A stretch of 58,724 bases of DNA from CAZOAR01 sp964577985 (GCA_964577985.1 CAZOAR010000016.1:1-58724), one strand, 5' to 3'; counted from the stretch's first letter, positions 43,705 to 52,889 are shown. Made by a program: numbers and translations. The notes: generated by a model not told the origin, from the sequence alone.

Positions 43705-44283
43705 TCACTGAGGAACCCTCCAGTTCATCGAGATGCTCAATCGACCCTCATCCTGGTCGAACGATACCTTATCCTCGAAAGCATAGAGATGAGCGCTCAC
43801 GTACGCGTCAGCGAGATTGAAGATAAAAAGACCGATGGCAACATTCAGCAGGGTCCTCCTCCGGTCAAAGTGCTTACCATACTCATCGAAATAGAGAGGG
43901 TTTTCTGTATCCACATAGAGATCCCAGTTTCGGTTGGCCTCATTGTTTTCGGACAGCGTAAAAGCCACCAGAAAGGCTTCAAGCCCAAGGACCAGACCAC
44001 CCCTGTAAGGATGTCCGGTATAAAACTGGCCCCATCCCGGCAAAACAGTGGACCTGAGAAGTGCCAGAGGTGGTGATTTCGTGTTTGCCCCGTCATCCTG
44101 ACTCGTTGCTTCCTGAGTGGTCTCCGGGCCTGGCTCGCTCAATAGCATCGTGTCTGCAGCCACCACTTCCGTCACCGCGCCGGCGGAGGAGACAATATCT
44201 GATGACGGTGGCTCCGCGGCCAGAACGAATGACGCAAACGAGAAAAGAAGAATAGTGCACAGCTTTATCGAGTTACCTGCCAT
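43705..44283 (-). CDS. DUF5683 domain membrane protein
   Basis: A 192-aa protein with a signal peptide (LCTILLFSFASFVLA), a low-complexity acidic stretch, and the DUF5683 core: STVLPGWGQFYTGHPYRGG, followed by a membrane helix (LVLGLEAFLVAFTL) and a second helix (LNVAIGLFIFNLADAYVSAHLYAF). The family is common in FCB bacteria and of unknown role. The start at 44283 has GGGAGGGG upstream; the frame is open for 67 codons further but without sense. It precedes the VIT-like gene. Confidence 0.75.
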   Translation of the reverse strand: MAGNSIKLCTILLFSFASFVLAAEPPSSDIVSSAGAVTEVVAADTMLLSEPGPETTQEATSQDDGANTKSPPLALLRSTVLPGWGQFYTGHPYRGGLVLGLEAFLVAFTLSENNEANRNWDLYVDTENPLYFDEYGKHFDRRRTLLNVAIGLFIFNLADAYVSAHLYAFEDKVSFDQDEGRLSISMNWRVPQ

Positions 44284-44431
44284 TTTCCCACCCCTCCCGG
44301 ATGGATTCTTCCCGTCTCCAGGGCGGCCTGGTAAAACACTCCACGCTCTTGACAGGGACATGTCCAAACTAAGCAACCAGTCGCCATCTGTCAAGAAGGA
44401 GTAGAAATTCGAGTTCCCCCACTTCTTATGT

Positions 44432-44495
44432 GTCATTCCGGCTTGTCCGGAATCGGCCTGATTGTGCGATGGGATTCCCGACAAGCGGGAATGAC
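44432..44495. repeat. REP-like inverted pair of palindromes
   Basis: Two 23-nt arms (44432-44454 and 44473-44495) are inverted copies with two differences. Each arm is itself a hairpin with a 7-bp stem and 5-nt loop: ATTCCGG-N5-CCGGAAT and ATTCCCG-N5-CGGGAAT. The two differences are compensatory, so both stems stay fully paired. This is the pattern of REP/BIME-type elements. Confidence 0.65.
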
Positions 44496-44862
44496 ATCCA
44501 TAGCGGAAATGATATGTGAGGCGGAAATGTCTTGTGGAGCGTTATTACTCATGAGGCTGAATATGATTCGTCGGCGAGCATTTCCCATGCATACGTTTTC
44601 CCCTTCTTCTGACCGTCACCTGTAATATCATAAAGGATTTTTGGAGATTTAACCAGATTTTCCGGGGAAACTCCTGGTTGCAGATCCTGGAGTCTCCCTG
44701 ATTCTAATGACGTCCGATTGCGTCATGTGTCTCTCTGCGCAGAGACATCCTTTTGACCCGTTCTATCTCTCGGGTTCACTCGGTCCGCAAAACTTCACCC
44801 GCGGTCTCAAACAGTTGCTGCGCGTCCCTGAGGGATCGTCCACCCTCGAGAAGACGGGGCAC

Positions 44863-44890
44863 TTGACAGGAGGAGCGGAATCGATATCCT
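44863..44890 (+). promoter_or_regulatory. Candidate sigma-70 promoter of the inositol monophosphatase gene
   Basis: TTGACA (44863-44868), 16 nt, TATCCT (44885-44890), about 55 bp before the start codon. Confidence 0.5.
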
Positions 44891-44944
44891 ATCAAGCCTG
44901 TCTTGATGGCTGCACCCGACACGTTTTATCAAGGAGCCTGTAAA

Positions 44945-45718
44945 ATGAAAATGGAAAAGGAGATCGTCAAGGAGGTCGTCCTGAAGGCCGGGGCTTTCGT
45001 AAAGGAAAGGTTCGGGAATGCGAACTCCGTCGATTTCAAGGGCGATATAGACCTCGTCACGGACGTAGACAGAGGTTCAGAGGAAATGATCAAAGAGGAG
45101 GTGGAAAGGACCTTTCCAGATGATGACATACTGGCGGAGGAGTCGGGAACGATTCAGAGAAATCTGACCTCCAGGAAATGGCTGATCGATCCTCTGGACG
45201 GCACGACAAATTTCACGCATGGCTACCCCTGCGTTTCCATAAGCATCGCCCTTGAAGAAGCGGGTGAGATCATCCTCGGCGTCGTCCATGATCCCATATC
45301 CGGAGAGTACTTTGAAGCAGAGAAAGGGAAAGGAGCGACTCTAAACGGAGAAATTATCAGGGTCTCCCGCACGCGAACAACGGGGGAATCGCTGATCGCT
45401 ACCGGTTTCCCATATGACATCAGGGAATTCCCTGAAGGCCATATGGAGACGCTTGAGAGAATCCTCATGGCAACACAGGGAATCAGGAGAGACGGATCGG
45501 CAGCTATCGACCTATGCCACGTAGCGTGCGGGCGGCTGGATGGCTTCTACGAGAGAAAGCTGGCGCCATGGGATACGGCTGCCGGGATACTGATCGTCCG
45601 GGAGGCCGGCGGAAAAGTCACCTCGTTCTCCGAAGACAGATACTCCATACACGACAAGGAGATACTCGCCTCCAACGGCGTTATTCACGGAGATCTCAGT
45701 GAGATCCTTACCGGCTGA
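44945..45718 (+). CDS. suhB: Inositol-1-monophosphatase family protein
   Basis: A 257-aa Mg-dependent phosphatase of the IMPase/SuhB family. Metal-binding motifs are VTDVDRGSEEMI, EESG, WLIDPLDGTTNFTHGYP (motif A) and WDTAAGILIVREAGG (motif B). The start at 44945 (MKMEKEIV) follows GGAG by 9 nt; an upstream in-frame ATG at 44903 lies only 13 bp after the -10 box. In vivo substrates vary in this family. The gene stands alone. Confidence 0.88.
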   Translation: MKMEKEIVKEVVLKAGAFVKERFGNANSVDFKGDIDLVTDVDRGSEEMIKEEVERTFPDDDILAEESGTIQRNLTSRKWLIDPLDGTTNFTHGYPCVSISIALEEAGEIILGVVHDPISGEYFEAEKGKGATLNGEIIRVSRTRTTGESLIATGFPYDIREFPEGHMETLERILMATQGIRRDGSAAIDLCHVACGRLDGFYERKLAPWDTAAGILIVREAGGKVTSFSEDRYSIHDKEILASNGVIHGDLSEILTG

Positions 45719-45802
45719 TATCAGGGAGGAGCATACACCGGTCGGCACCTGAGAGTCGGCTACTGCCATAAAGCATGCGCGCACCTCATTCGAGTGTCAC
45801 GA

Positions 45803-46516
45803 TCAGGCTATCACCGCCGGCCGGACAACTATTTCTTCGAGCATCGCCCTGGCCGGAAGATCGGCGATGAACAGGGCGGTCCTGGCGACATCTTCCGGTT
45901 TGATCATCTTCGCACGCGGAATAATCCTGGGAATATTGTCCTGGAAGGATGTATCCACACTACCCGGGGATATTACGGCGACACGGATGCCGCAGGGAAT
46001 CAATTCCTCTGCGAGGCTGCGAGTGAGTCCTATGACACCAGCCTTGGTTGCCCCATAAGCCGAACACCTGGGATAGCCCTTCATCCCTGCGACGGAGGCG
46101 ATGTTGATAACAACACCTCCATTCCGCTTCTTCATCACCCTGACAGTCTCTCGCGTCATCATAAATGTCCCGGAGAGATTGACCCCCACCATCTCGTTCC
46201 ACTGGGCGGTGGTCAATTTATCTATCGGGCCGAAGTACCCTACCCCAGCGCAATTGACCAGGACGTCTATCGTACCGTGCTCTTCGCATATCCCTCTGAC
46301 AGCGCTTTTGATCTCGGCTTCAGATGTCACATCGACCTTGATCCTGCGCGATTCATCGACCGATCCTTCACGCTCAAGCGACGCATGTTCGTTCTTGTCC
46401 TTATACAGCGCGATTACTACCGACCCGGATTCACCAAATGCGCGGCACACCTCTCCTCCGATTGCGCCTCCCGATCCCGTGACAGCCACTACCTTTCCTT
46501 CCAGCCCTTCGAACAC
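45803..46516 (-). CDS. Short-chain dehydrogenase/reductase (FabG-like)
   Basis: SDR of 237 aa. The cofactor motif is VAVTGSGGAIGGEV, an odd form of TGxxxGIG with Gly at the last position. LVNCAGVGYFG (NAG motif), IASVAGMKGYP (catalytic Ser) and SAYGATKAG (YxxxK) are intact. Substrate unknown. It begins 1 bp before the queH stop, so the two are probably co-transcribed. Confidence 0.85.
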   Translation of the reverse strand: MFEGLEGKVVAVTGSGGAIGGEVCRAFGESGSVVIALYKDKNEHASLEREGSVDESRRIKVDVTSEAEIKSAVRGICEEHGTIDVLVNCAGVGYFGPIDKLTTAQWNEMVGVNLSGTFMMTRETVRVMKKRNGGVVINIASVAGMKGYPRCSAYGATKAGVIGLTRSLAEELIPCGIRVAVISPGSVDTSFQDNIPRIIPRAKMIKPEDVARTALFIADLPARAMLEEIVVRPAVIA

Positions 46517-46517
46517 C

Positions 46518-47138
46518 CTATCTCCTTTTGTCCTCAGAGGACGCCAGCTTCTTCTTTCTCGCGCCGATCCTGAGGTCCCTCATTCTCCTGCTGAACACAC
46601 AGCCACAATAGTCCTGGCGATAGAGCTCCAATTTCCTTGATATTTCAACACTCCTCTGGAAACCGCCGTTCTTCTTGAAATCCGCATGATGATAAGTCAG
46701 GCCGTACCGCTCCGCTATTTCGGCCCCGGAGGTATTGATATCCGCTGCATCCTTGTGCGGGCTGATAGAGAGAGTCGTGGTGAAAAACTTGATCCCTTTC
46801 TCCACGGCGTACTCAGCGGTCTTCTCAAGCCTCATGCTGCAGCAGCTTGAACAGCGTTCACCACCTTCCGAGTCTGTTTCGAGCCCTTCGACCTTGTAAA
46901 ACCACCTGGTCATGTCGTATTCAGCCCTGATCAACTGTATTCCCGCTATCTTTGCGAAGCGCTCCGCTTCTTCCAGGCGCATTATGTACTCAATTTCCGG
47001 GTGGATATTGGGTCCGTAGAAGAGGCCTGTCACTCGAAAATCCGCCTTCAGCACGTCAACCGCGTGCGTTGCGCACGGAGCGCAACATATGTGAAGCAGG
47101 ATATCCGGCTTCTCTCCCGGCGTTTCCTGATTGTTCAT
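46518..47138 (-). CDS. queH: Epoxyqueuosine reductase QueH
   Basis: QueH (DUF208) of 206 aa, the last step of queuosine synthesis in tRNA, replacing QueG. Iron-sulphur and metal cysteines are in LHICCAPCATHAV, ERCSSCCSMRLE and DYCGCVFSRR; ISPHKDA is another family motif. Other queuosine genes are not in the window. It precedes the SDR gene. Confidence 0.9.
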   Translation of the reverse strand: MNNQETPGEKPDILLHICCAPCATHAVDVLKADFRVTGLFYGPNIHPEIEYIMRLEEAERFAKIAGIQLIRAEYDMTRWFYKVEGLETDSEGGERCSSCCSMRLEKTAEYAVEKGIKFFTTTLSISPHKDAADINTSGAEIAERYGLTYHHADFKKNGGFQRSVEISRKLELYRQDYCGCVFSRRMRDLRIGARKKKLASSEDKRR

Positions 47139-47260
47139 CCGTCCCTCTCTTTTTCTATGTCCCGATGCCTACTCTCAAAATATAGAATAAAGGAGGGTCC
47201 ATAACAACAGCAGCGGTAAGAAAAATGGAAAAACAGTTGAATCGAGTGGATGCCCGCAAC

Positions 47261-47311
47261 GATGGCGGGGCCCTGAATCCGGGCACGCATTGTACCCTTG
47301 CGACCCCGCCA
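47261..47311 (-). repeat. Long-loop inverted repeat after the ferredoxin gene
   Basis: ATGGCGGGG (47261-47269) and CCCCGCCAT (47303-47311) form a perfect 9-bp stem with a 33-nt loop. On the minus strand T-rich DNA follows about 35 nt later. It may end the ferredoxin transcript; the loop is too long for a classic terminator. Confidence 0.35.
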
Positions 47312-47356
47312 TTCAATCGATTCCTGTCTGATAGGAAAGTGATAGGTGGGTGACCC

Positions 47357-47608
47357 TCACTTGTAGTATTCCGCGTTCTTGGCGACATAGTCCTGCCACT
47401 GGTCAGGCACCTCGTCCTCCTCGAAGATCGCCTCGACTGGACAGACGGGTTCGCAAGCGCCGCAATCGATACACGTGCCGGCATCGATGTGGAGCATCGA
47501 TTCACCCTTATCTTCGTCCTCCGTTGGATGGATGCAATCGACCGGACAGACATCCACGCACGCCCTGTCCTTTACTTCTACACAGGGTTCGCAAATCACA
47601 TAAGCCAT
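47357..47608 (-). CDS. FdxA-type 7Fe/8Fe ferredoxin
   Basis: An 83-aa ferredoxin with two cluster motifs: the first, CEPCVEVKDRACVDVCPVDC, has the spacing of FdxA-type proteins, in which it may hold a [3Fe-4S] or [4Fe-4S] cluster; the second, CIDCGACEPVCPVEAI, is a normal [4Fe-4S] motif. The N-terminus MAYVICEPC matches FdxA starts. I place the start at the ATG 47608; a GTG four codons earlier overlaps the G-rich ribosome binding site. A strong promoter lies upstream. It probably feeds electrons to redox enzymes, possibly complex I. Confidence 0.9.
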   Translation of the reverse strand: MAYVICEPCVEVKDRACVDVCPVDCIHPTEDEDKGESMLHIDAGTCIDCGACEPVCPVEAIFEEDEVPDQWQDYVAKNAEYYK

Positions 47609-47677
47609 TACCTTTTTCACCCCCTTTCAACGATAACATCAAGAATATCCTCTCTGGTGCAGCATTGGAAATTGCTT

Positions 47678-47707
47678 ATTATAAGCGATGCCGTTTTCCA
47701 TTGTCAA
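47678..47707 (-). promoter_or_regulatory. Near-consensus sigma-70 promoter of the ferredoxin gene
   Basis: TTGACA (47702-47707), 18 nt, TATAAT (47678-47683) on the minus strand. Both boxes are perfect. Confidence 0.7.
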
Positions 47708-47861
47708 CCCTTTTCTACTATACCATCTCGGCCCCGCCTCATTCCGCGGTCCGCCGGACGCTGGGAAATATGGATCACCGCAGCGCCACGCTGGCCCCAC
47801 TCGTATTTTATATGGCCATGCGCCAGGAAAGTCAAGGCATTTGTGCGACCTGTATTTTGAG

Positions 47862-47890
47862 TTGACACGAGTGCGGGCGTGTTGTATTTT
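47862..47890 (+). promoter_or_regulatory. Sigma-70 promoter of elbB
   Basis: TTGACA (47862-47867), 17 nt, TATTTT (47885-47890), 35 bp upstream of the elbB start codon. A strong ribosome binding site AAGGAGG follows. The 317-bp region 47609-47925 between ferredoxin and elbB otherwise holds only the divergent ferredoxin promoter. Confidence 0.65.
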
Positions 47891-47925
47891 AGCCGTGGTC
47901 TTATCTCTAAACAAGGAGGAACGTC

Positions 47926-48591
47926 ATGCCTGTTGTTGGAGTTGTGCTGTCTGGATGCGGTGTGTACGATGGTTCAGAGATCCACGAGGCCGTTCTCACT
48001 CTCTATTTCCTGAGGAAAGCGGGCGCAGAGGTCCTGTTCATGGCGCCCAGGCGCCGGCAATTGAACGTCGTTAATCACCTCACCGGGGAGGAGTGCGCGG
48101 GCGAGGAGAGAGACATCCTGGTCGAATCCGCCCGCATTGCCCGGGGAAAGATCGAGGATATAAGCGACGTACACGAAAACAGGATCGACGCGTTGATCTT
48201 CCCGGGGGGATCCGGCGCCGCGAAAAACCTCTGCGACTTCGCGCTGCGCGGAGAATCGTGTGAGGTTGATGCCGACGTGGAAAGACTGGTGCGCGAGATG
48301 AGATCGGCCGAGAAGCCGATTGGTTCAATCTGCATAGCGCCCGCCATGCTAGCGCGAATACTGGGGAAGGAAGACGGAGCACGGATGACGATCGGAACCG
48401 ATCCTGAGACTTCGCGAAAGATCGAGGCAATGGGATCGAGGCATGTCTCCTGTGAGGCGGAGAGCTTCGTGGTCGACACAGACAAGAAGATCGTGACAAC
48501 ACCGGCATATATGCTTGCCGGAGATATCACGGAGACTGCAGCCGGCATCGAGCGCCTGGTCAAACAGATTATTTCAATGATTGGCGACTGA
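47926..48591 (+). CDS. elbB: Isoprenoid biosynthesis glyoxalase ElbB
   Basis: DJ-1/PfpI-superfamily protein of 221 aa. Family motifs are VVLSGCGVYDGSEIHEAVLTL, LIFPGGSGAAKNLCDFA and the nucleophile elbow GSICIAPAMLA with the reactive Cys (quoted as short motifs). ElbB has weak glyoxalase activity; its physiological role is unclear. It starts a two-gene plus-strand unit with the proline dehydrogenase gene 6 bp later. Confidence 0.9.
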   Translation: MPVVGVVLSGCGVYDGSEIHEAVLTLYFLRKAGAEVLFMAPRRRQLNVVNHLTGEECAGEERDILVESARIARGKIEDISDVHENRIDALIFPGGSGAAKNLCDFALRGESCEVDADVERLVREMRSAEKPIGSICIAPAMLARILGKEDGARMTIGTDPETSRKIEAMGSRHVSCEAESFVVDTDKKIVTTPAYMLAGDITETAAGIERLVKQIISMIGD

Positions 48592-48597
48592 GCAAAA

Positions 48598-49515
48598 GTG
48601 ATCTTAAGAAATTTTCTACTCACTCTATCTGAGAGCAGGGCCCTCACGGGTCTGATCTCCCGATGCGGGTTTTCCTCGCGGCTCGCCCGCAGGTTCGTGG
48701 CCGGAGAGACCCTTCAGGAGGCAATCAACGAAATCAAGAGGCTCAACAGTAAGGGAATTGCGGCCACGATAGACCACCTGGGAGAGAACGTGGAAGACCG
48801 CAGTAGCGCGTTGGAGGCTACCGAGGTCTATCTGGACATTCTCGACGCCATAAGTAGAGAGAAGCTTGACGCCAATGTCTCGCTGAAGCTCACCCAGTTG
48901 GGCCTCGATACAGGGCTGGATCTCTGCCGGGACAACCTCCTGAGAATAGCCCGGAAGGCACGAGAACAAGGCAATTTCGTGCGGGTCGACATGGAGAGCT
49001 CCTCCTATACCGATCGGACACTCGACGTCTTCAAATCAGCCTTCGCGGAATGTGATAACATCGGCATCGTTATACAGTCATACCTTTACCGCAGCGAGGA
49101 GGACATCAAGGCGATCAATGATCTTCGGGCGAGAGTCAGGTTGTGCAAAGGAGCCTACAGAGAACCGCGAGACGTGGCCTTTCCCAGAAAGATTGATGTA
49201 GACCGGAACTATCTTCACCTCGCCCGGCTGCTGCTTGAGCATGGACGTTACCCGGCGATAGCAACCCATGACGAGAAGATGATCGAAGGGACAAAAGCGC
49301 TGGTGAAGGAGAAGGGGATTTCAACAAAGGATTTCGAATTTCAGATGCTCTACGGGATAAGACGTGACCTGCAGATGCGGCTGGTCGAAGATGGCTATTC
49401 GATTCGTGTTTATACCGCCTATGGCAGTGAATGGGCACCCTATTTCATGCGGAGGCTTGCGGAGAGACCCGCCAACGCCTTTTTCCTGCTGAAGAATCTC
49501 CTGAGAGAGCGGTAA
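48598..49515 (+). CDS. Proline dehydrogenase (monofunctional)
   Basis: FAD-dependent proline dehydrogenase of 305 aa without the PutA aldehyde dehydrogenase half. Barrel motifs include VSLKLTQLGLD, VRVDMESSSYTDRTLDVF, IVIQSYLYRSEEDI, RVRLCKGAYREPRDVAF, IATHDEKMI and FEFQMLYGIRR. It oxidises proline to pyrroline-5-carboxylate and passes electrons to quinone. The start is a GTG at 48598 with no clear ribosome binding site; coupling to elbB is likely. It converges on nuoI with a 10-bp gap. Confidence 0.92.
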   Translation: MILRNFLLTLSESRALTGLISRCGFSSRLARRFVAGETLQEAINEIKRLNSKGIAATIDHLGENVEDRSSALEATEVYLDILDAISREKLDANVSLKLTQLGLDTGLDLCRDNLLRIARKAREQGNFVRVDMESSSYTDRTLDVFKSAFAECDNIGIVIQSYLYRSEEDIKAINDLRARVRLCKGAYREPRDVAFPRKIDVDRNYLHLARLLLEHGRYPAIATHDEKMIEGTKALVKEKGISTKDFEFQMLYGIRRDLQMRLVEDGYSIRVYTAYGSEWAPYFMRRLAERPANAFFLLKNLLRER

Positions 49516-49525
49516 CAGCGGCAGG

Positions 49526-50116
49526 TTATTTCTTCTTCTCTCCCCCGTCCTCCTTCTTTTCTTCCGCGGCCTCTTTCTGTTTCTCTTTCTCTGCCTTCTG
49601 TTTCCGCACCACCTCGGCCAGTTCCGATCGCTTGGCGGCAGCTTCTTCCTCCGTAAGGAGACCGAAAGAGTAGAGGTGTTTTCTCTTGTCTGTCGCGGCG
49701 TACGCGAAATGGTCAGTCAAATGAATACAGTTCGTCGGGCAAGGATATGTACAAAGGCCGCAGTAGCAACATTTCTGCATGTCTATGTCGAATCTGGCCA
49801 CCCAGAGACGTTTCGGGTTACCGGTGGATGCCTTCCCGAGGTCCTCGCCGGGGAGGGTCTTGATCGTCTCTATCTCGATACACTCAACCGGACATGCCCT
49901 TGCGCACTGCAGACAGCCGATGCAGTCATCTATATCCACTTCCAGTCTGTGCCGGGTAAACACCTTCGCCGCGGTACCCTGCCACCCTTCCAGTTTCCTT
50001 TTCTCAAACGGGTACTGCAGGGTCACGGAAGGGAGAAACAGGTGGCGAGCCGTCACTCTCATGCTCGCCAATATTGTGACAACACCCAGCCATACATCTT
50101 TAAAGTATCTTCCCAT
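49526..50116 (-). CDS. nuoI: NADH-quinone oxidoreductase subunit I
   Basis: Complex I subunit of 196 aa carrying clusters N6a and N6b. Motifs CIGCLQCARACP (Cys 65, 68, 71, 75) and CCYCGLCTYPCP (116, 119, 122, 126) are intact. The C-terminal 45 residues are a Lys/Glu-rich low-complexity tail (KAEKEKQKEAAEEKKEDGG), longer than in most NuoI. It is the last gene of the local operon; nuoJ to nuoN do not follow. Confidence 0.93.
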   Translation of the reverse strand: MGRYFKDVWLGVVTILASMRVTARHLFLPSVTLQYPFEKRKLEGWQGTAAKVFTRHRLEVDIDDCIGCLQCARACPVECIEIETIKTLPGEDLGKASTGNPKRLWVARFDIDMQKCCYCGLCTYPCPTNCIHLTDHFAYAATDKRKHLYSFGLLTEEEAAAKRSELAEVVRKQKAEKEKQKEAAEEKKEDGGEKKK

Positions 50117-50147
50117 CTCTATTGTCCCGTATCAAGGTCCCCGGAGA

Positions 50148-51206
50148 TCACCAGACCAGCATCCAGATCCCCAGGAGAAATATGTTCGCGAGTGCAAAGG
50201 GCGTCAGGACTTTCCAGGAAACGTACATGAGCTGATCCACCCTCAGGCGCGGCAGGCTCCACCTTATCCATATCTGTATCAGTACGAGTAAAGACACCTT
50301 CCCGAGGAACCAGACGATACCCGGCAGTGGAATCACCCCACCAAGGGGCCCATGCCATCCCCCGAGGAACAGTATCGTGACGAGCGCGCTGACGAGGAAC
50401 ATATCGGCATATTCCGCGAGGAAGAAGAAGGCGAACTTCATCCCCGAATACTCTGTGTGATAGCCCGCAACGATCTCCGATTCCGCTTCAGGAATGTCGA
50501 AAGGCGTGCGGTTCACCTCGGCAAGAGAACCGACGAAAGCCATGATCATTGCTATGAACGTAAAGGGGTTCCTGAGCGGGAATCCGAACCAGTTCCAGAA
50601 GCCTCCATCCTGGGCGACGATGATATCCTGGAGGTTCAGGCTCCCCACAAGCATAACCACCGTGAGGACGCTCAGGCCGACTGGAATCTCATAACTGACT
50701 ATCTGTGCCGCGGACCGCATCGCACCAAGGAGAGACCACTTGTTGTTCGACGCCCAGCCGCCCATGATGATCCCTATCGTCACGATCGATGAAATAGCCA
50801 GGATGAGGAGGAGACCGATGTCCAGGTCGCTGGCGACAAGTTCGCGACCGAAGGGAAGGAGCGAGAAAGCTGCGACACTGCTGGCAAAGACAACCAGCGG
50901 CGCCAGCACAAAAAGTTTCTTGTCCGCGAGACGGGGGACGATATCCTCTTTGATCATCAGCTTCAGCGCATCAGCTACGGTCTGTGCCCAGCCGTGCCAT
51001 CCACCCACAACCATGGGACCCAGTCTGTCCTGCATGTGCGCGGAGACCTTTCTTTCCGCGTAGACTGCCGCCATGGCAAAGACCGAGATGAAGCCGAGAA
51101 CTACTCCCGCGACGATCAGGTTCGCCCCGAGGAGAAAAACGTCTCCCGGCAGGCTACCCAGACCGGGAGCGAAACTCGCCAGACTGTTCGCCAACTCTTC
51201 TATCAT
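50148..51206 (-). CDS. nuoH: NADH-quinone oxidoreductase subunit H
   Basis: Membrane subunit of 352 aa that forms the quinone chamber. Signatures are VYAERKVSAHMQDRLGP, NRTPFDIPEAESEIVAGYHTEYSG (short motifs) and ALPR-like RWSLPRLRVDQLM. About eight membrane helices are visible. It starts 35 nt after nuoD and ends 31 nt before nuoI. Confidence 0.96.
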   Translation of the reverse strand: MIEELANSLASFAPGLGSLPGDVFLLGANLIVAGVVLGFISVFAMAAVYAERKVSAHMQDRLGPMVVGGWHGWAQTVADALKLMIKEDIVPRLADKKLFVLAPLVVFASSVAAFSLLPFGRELVASDLDIGLLLILAISSIVTIGIIMGGWASNNKWSLLGAMRSAAQIVSYEIPVGLSVLTVVMLVGSLNLQDIIVAQDGGFWNWFGFPLRNPFTFIAMIMAFVGSLAEVNRTPFDIPEAESEIVAGYHTEYSGMKFAFFFLAEYADMFLVSALVTILFLGGWHGPLGGVIPLPGIVWFLGKVSLLVLIQIWIRWSLPRLRVDQLMYVSWKVLTPFALANIFLLGIWMLVW

Positions 51207-51241
51207 CTACAGTGTTCCTCTCTCAAGGACAAGGAGCTGAT

Positions 51242-52384
51242 TCATCTGTCGACCTCGCCGAGCACGATATCTATACTGCCGACTATCATAACCGCGTCGG
51301 AAATCATCGCTCCTCTTGCGATGACGTCCAGAGTACTCAGGTTACAGAATGCGGGAGATCTGCACTTCAGTCTGAAAGGCTTTGTGGACCCGTCGCTGAT
51401 GAGGTAAAACCCGAGTTCCCCTCTCGGTGACTCGGTCCGGAAATAGACCTCTCCAGCCTTCGGTTTCACTGTGCGAGGCAAAGCCTCCCTTACATCTCCC
51501 TCCGGTAGCTGGTCCAGCGCCTGCCGTATGATCCTTATGCTCTGCTCCATCTCCCTTACCCTCACCCAGTATCTGTCCCAGGAGTCACCGGCGGTCCCCT
51601 TCTCGCCACTACCCACCGGGATATCGAAATCGAACCTGTCGTAAACAGAGTATGTATCGTCTTTCCTCAGGTCCCATTTGACACCTGAGCCCCTGATCAT
51701 TGGGCCGGTGGCTCCCAACCCGACAGCCATCTCCGGGGGGAGGACACCGATATTCGCGGTTCGTTCTATAAATATCTTGTTGTCTGTCATCAGCGCTTCG
51801 AGTTCCGGAATCGCCTTCTCATAATAGTCCAGAAATTCCCGGGTCCTGCTGATAAACGCATCACTGATATCATGGGAACATCCGCCAATCCACAGGTAGT
51901 TATAAAGGAGTCTGGCGCCACACGTCATCTCGAAAAGATCGAGAATCATCTCCCTGTCTCTGAAACAGAAAAGAAATGGAGTGAACGATCCCACATCGAG
52001 CCCGTAGGTCCCGATGGCGACAAGGTGACTCGCTATCCTGTTCAGCTCCGCCATGATCACCCTGATGAACTCAACGCGCTCGGGGACCTCGATCTCCAGT
52101 AGTTTCTCGACTGTGAGGACGTAGCCGAGCTCCATATTCATGGCTGCCAGATAATCGAGCCGGTCGGTGTAGGGAATGACCTGCGGATATGTGACATTCT
52201 CGCAATGCTTCTCGAAGTCCCGATGAAGATAACCTATGACCGGACGGACACGTTTCACGACCTCGCCCTCAATGCCGAGGACGAGTCTCAATACGCCATG
52301 TGTACTCGGATGCTGGGGACCCATATTGAGTTCCAGCTCCTCCGTCCTGTATGCCACTCCCTCGGTCATCATCGCTTCACTCAT
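51242..52384 (-). CDS. nuoD: NADH-quinone oxidoreductase subunit D
   Basis: A 380-aa peripheral-arm subunit of the 49-kDa family that helps form the quinone site. Signatures are LNMGPQHPSTHGVLRLVL, GYLHRDFEKHCENVTYPQ and GGCSHDISDAF. It is a separate protein, not a NuoCD fusion. It begins 3 nt after nuoC. Confidence 0.97.
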   Translation of the reverse strand: MSEAMMTEGVAYRTEELELNMGPQHPSTHGVLRLVLGIEGEVVKRVRPVIGYLHRDFEKHCENVTYPQVIPYTDRLDYLAAMNMELGYVLTVEKLLEIEVPERVEFIRVIMAELNRIASHLVAIGTYGLDVGSFTPFLFCFRDREMILDLFEMTCGARLLYNYLWIGGCSHDISDAFISRTREFLDYYEKAIPELEALMTDNKIFIERTANIGVLPPEMAVGLGATGPMIRGSGVKWDLRKDDTYSVYDRFDFDIPVGSGEKGTAGDSWDRYWVRVREMEQSIRIIRQALDQLPEGDVREALPRTVKPKAGEVYFRTESPRGELGFYLISDGSTKPFRLKCRSPAFCNLSTLDVIARGAMISDAVMIVGSIDIVLGEVDR

Positions 52385-52387
52385 CCG

Positions 52388-52867
52388 CTAATCCTTGAAT
52401 CGTATTCCTCGATATGTCTTGTTCACGACATAATCTTTCCTGAGTGGATGCCCCTCCCAGTCTTCGGGAAGCAATATCCTCGTCAGGTCGGGGTGTCCGT
52501 CGAACCTGATCCCGAACAAGTCGTAAGCCTCCCGTTCATGCCAGTCCGCAGTCCGCCAGAGGGAGCAGACCGATGGGACGACGGGCTCCTCCCTGGGGAC
52601 CTTCACCTTTATCACAAGCCTGTGGCTCCCGGCGGTGGAGTATATATGGTAGGTCACACCCAGCGCACTCTCCGCCCCGTAGTCCACTCCGCTCAGGCAC
52701 ATCAGCGAATCGAAATTGAGATCCTGGTCGGACTTCAGGAAGGTCAGAAGATCTACCAGACGTTCCGCATCAACCTCGATAGAGGGATCTCCCGCTTCCG
52801 AGTCGGTAGATGATACCTTTCCCGGAAACGTCTCCTCGATTCTTTTTCTGATCTCTTCGGCCTCCAA
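52388..52867 (-). CDS. nuoC: NADH-quinone oxidoreductase subunit C
   Basis: A 159-aa subunit of the 30-kDa family. Motifs: LMCLSGVDYGAESALGVTYHIYS, and the signature WHEREAYDLFGIRFDGHPDLTRILLPEDWEGHPLRKDY (read in short pieces: EREAYDLFGI, RILLPEDWEGHPLRKD). It lies between nuoB and nuoD. Confidence 0.96.
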   Translation of the reverse strand: MEAEEIRKRIEETFPGKVSSTDSEAGDPSIEVDAERLVDLLTFLKSDQDLNFDSLMCLSGVDYGAESALGVTYHIYSTAGSHRLVIKVKVPREEPVVPSVCSLWRTADWHEREAYDLFGIRFDGHPDLTRILLPEDWEGHPLRKDYVVNKTYRGIRFKD

Positions 52868-52889
52868 CTTCTCTCTCCTCAGAGCCCTG

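Larger units (their letters stand above)
44284..44944. other. 660-bp intergenic region with palindromic repeats
   Basis: No convincing gene. It contains a REP-like repeat pair (44432-44495), a direct repeat GCGGAAATG (44504-44530 region), a perfect palindrome GGACATGTCC near 44356, a hairpin GTCTCT-CTGCGC-AGAGAC near 44730, and the promoter of the inositol monophosphatase gene at 44863. Confidence 0.5.

Noticed and set aside
44707..44943. A 78-codon plus-strand frame before the inositol monophosphatase gene
   Set aside because: No ribosome binding site, no homology that I can see, and it spans the promoter of the next gene.
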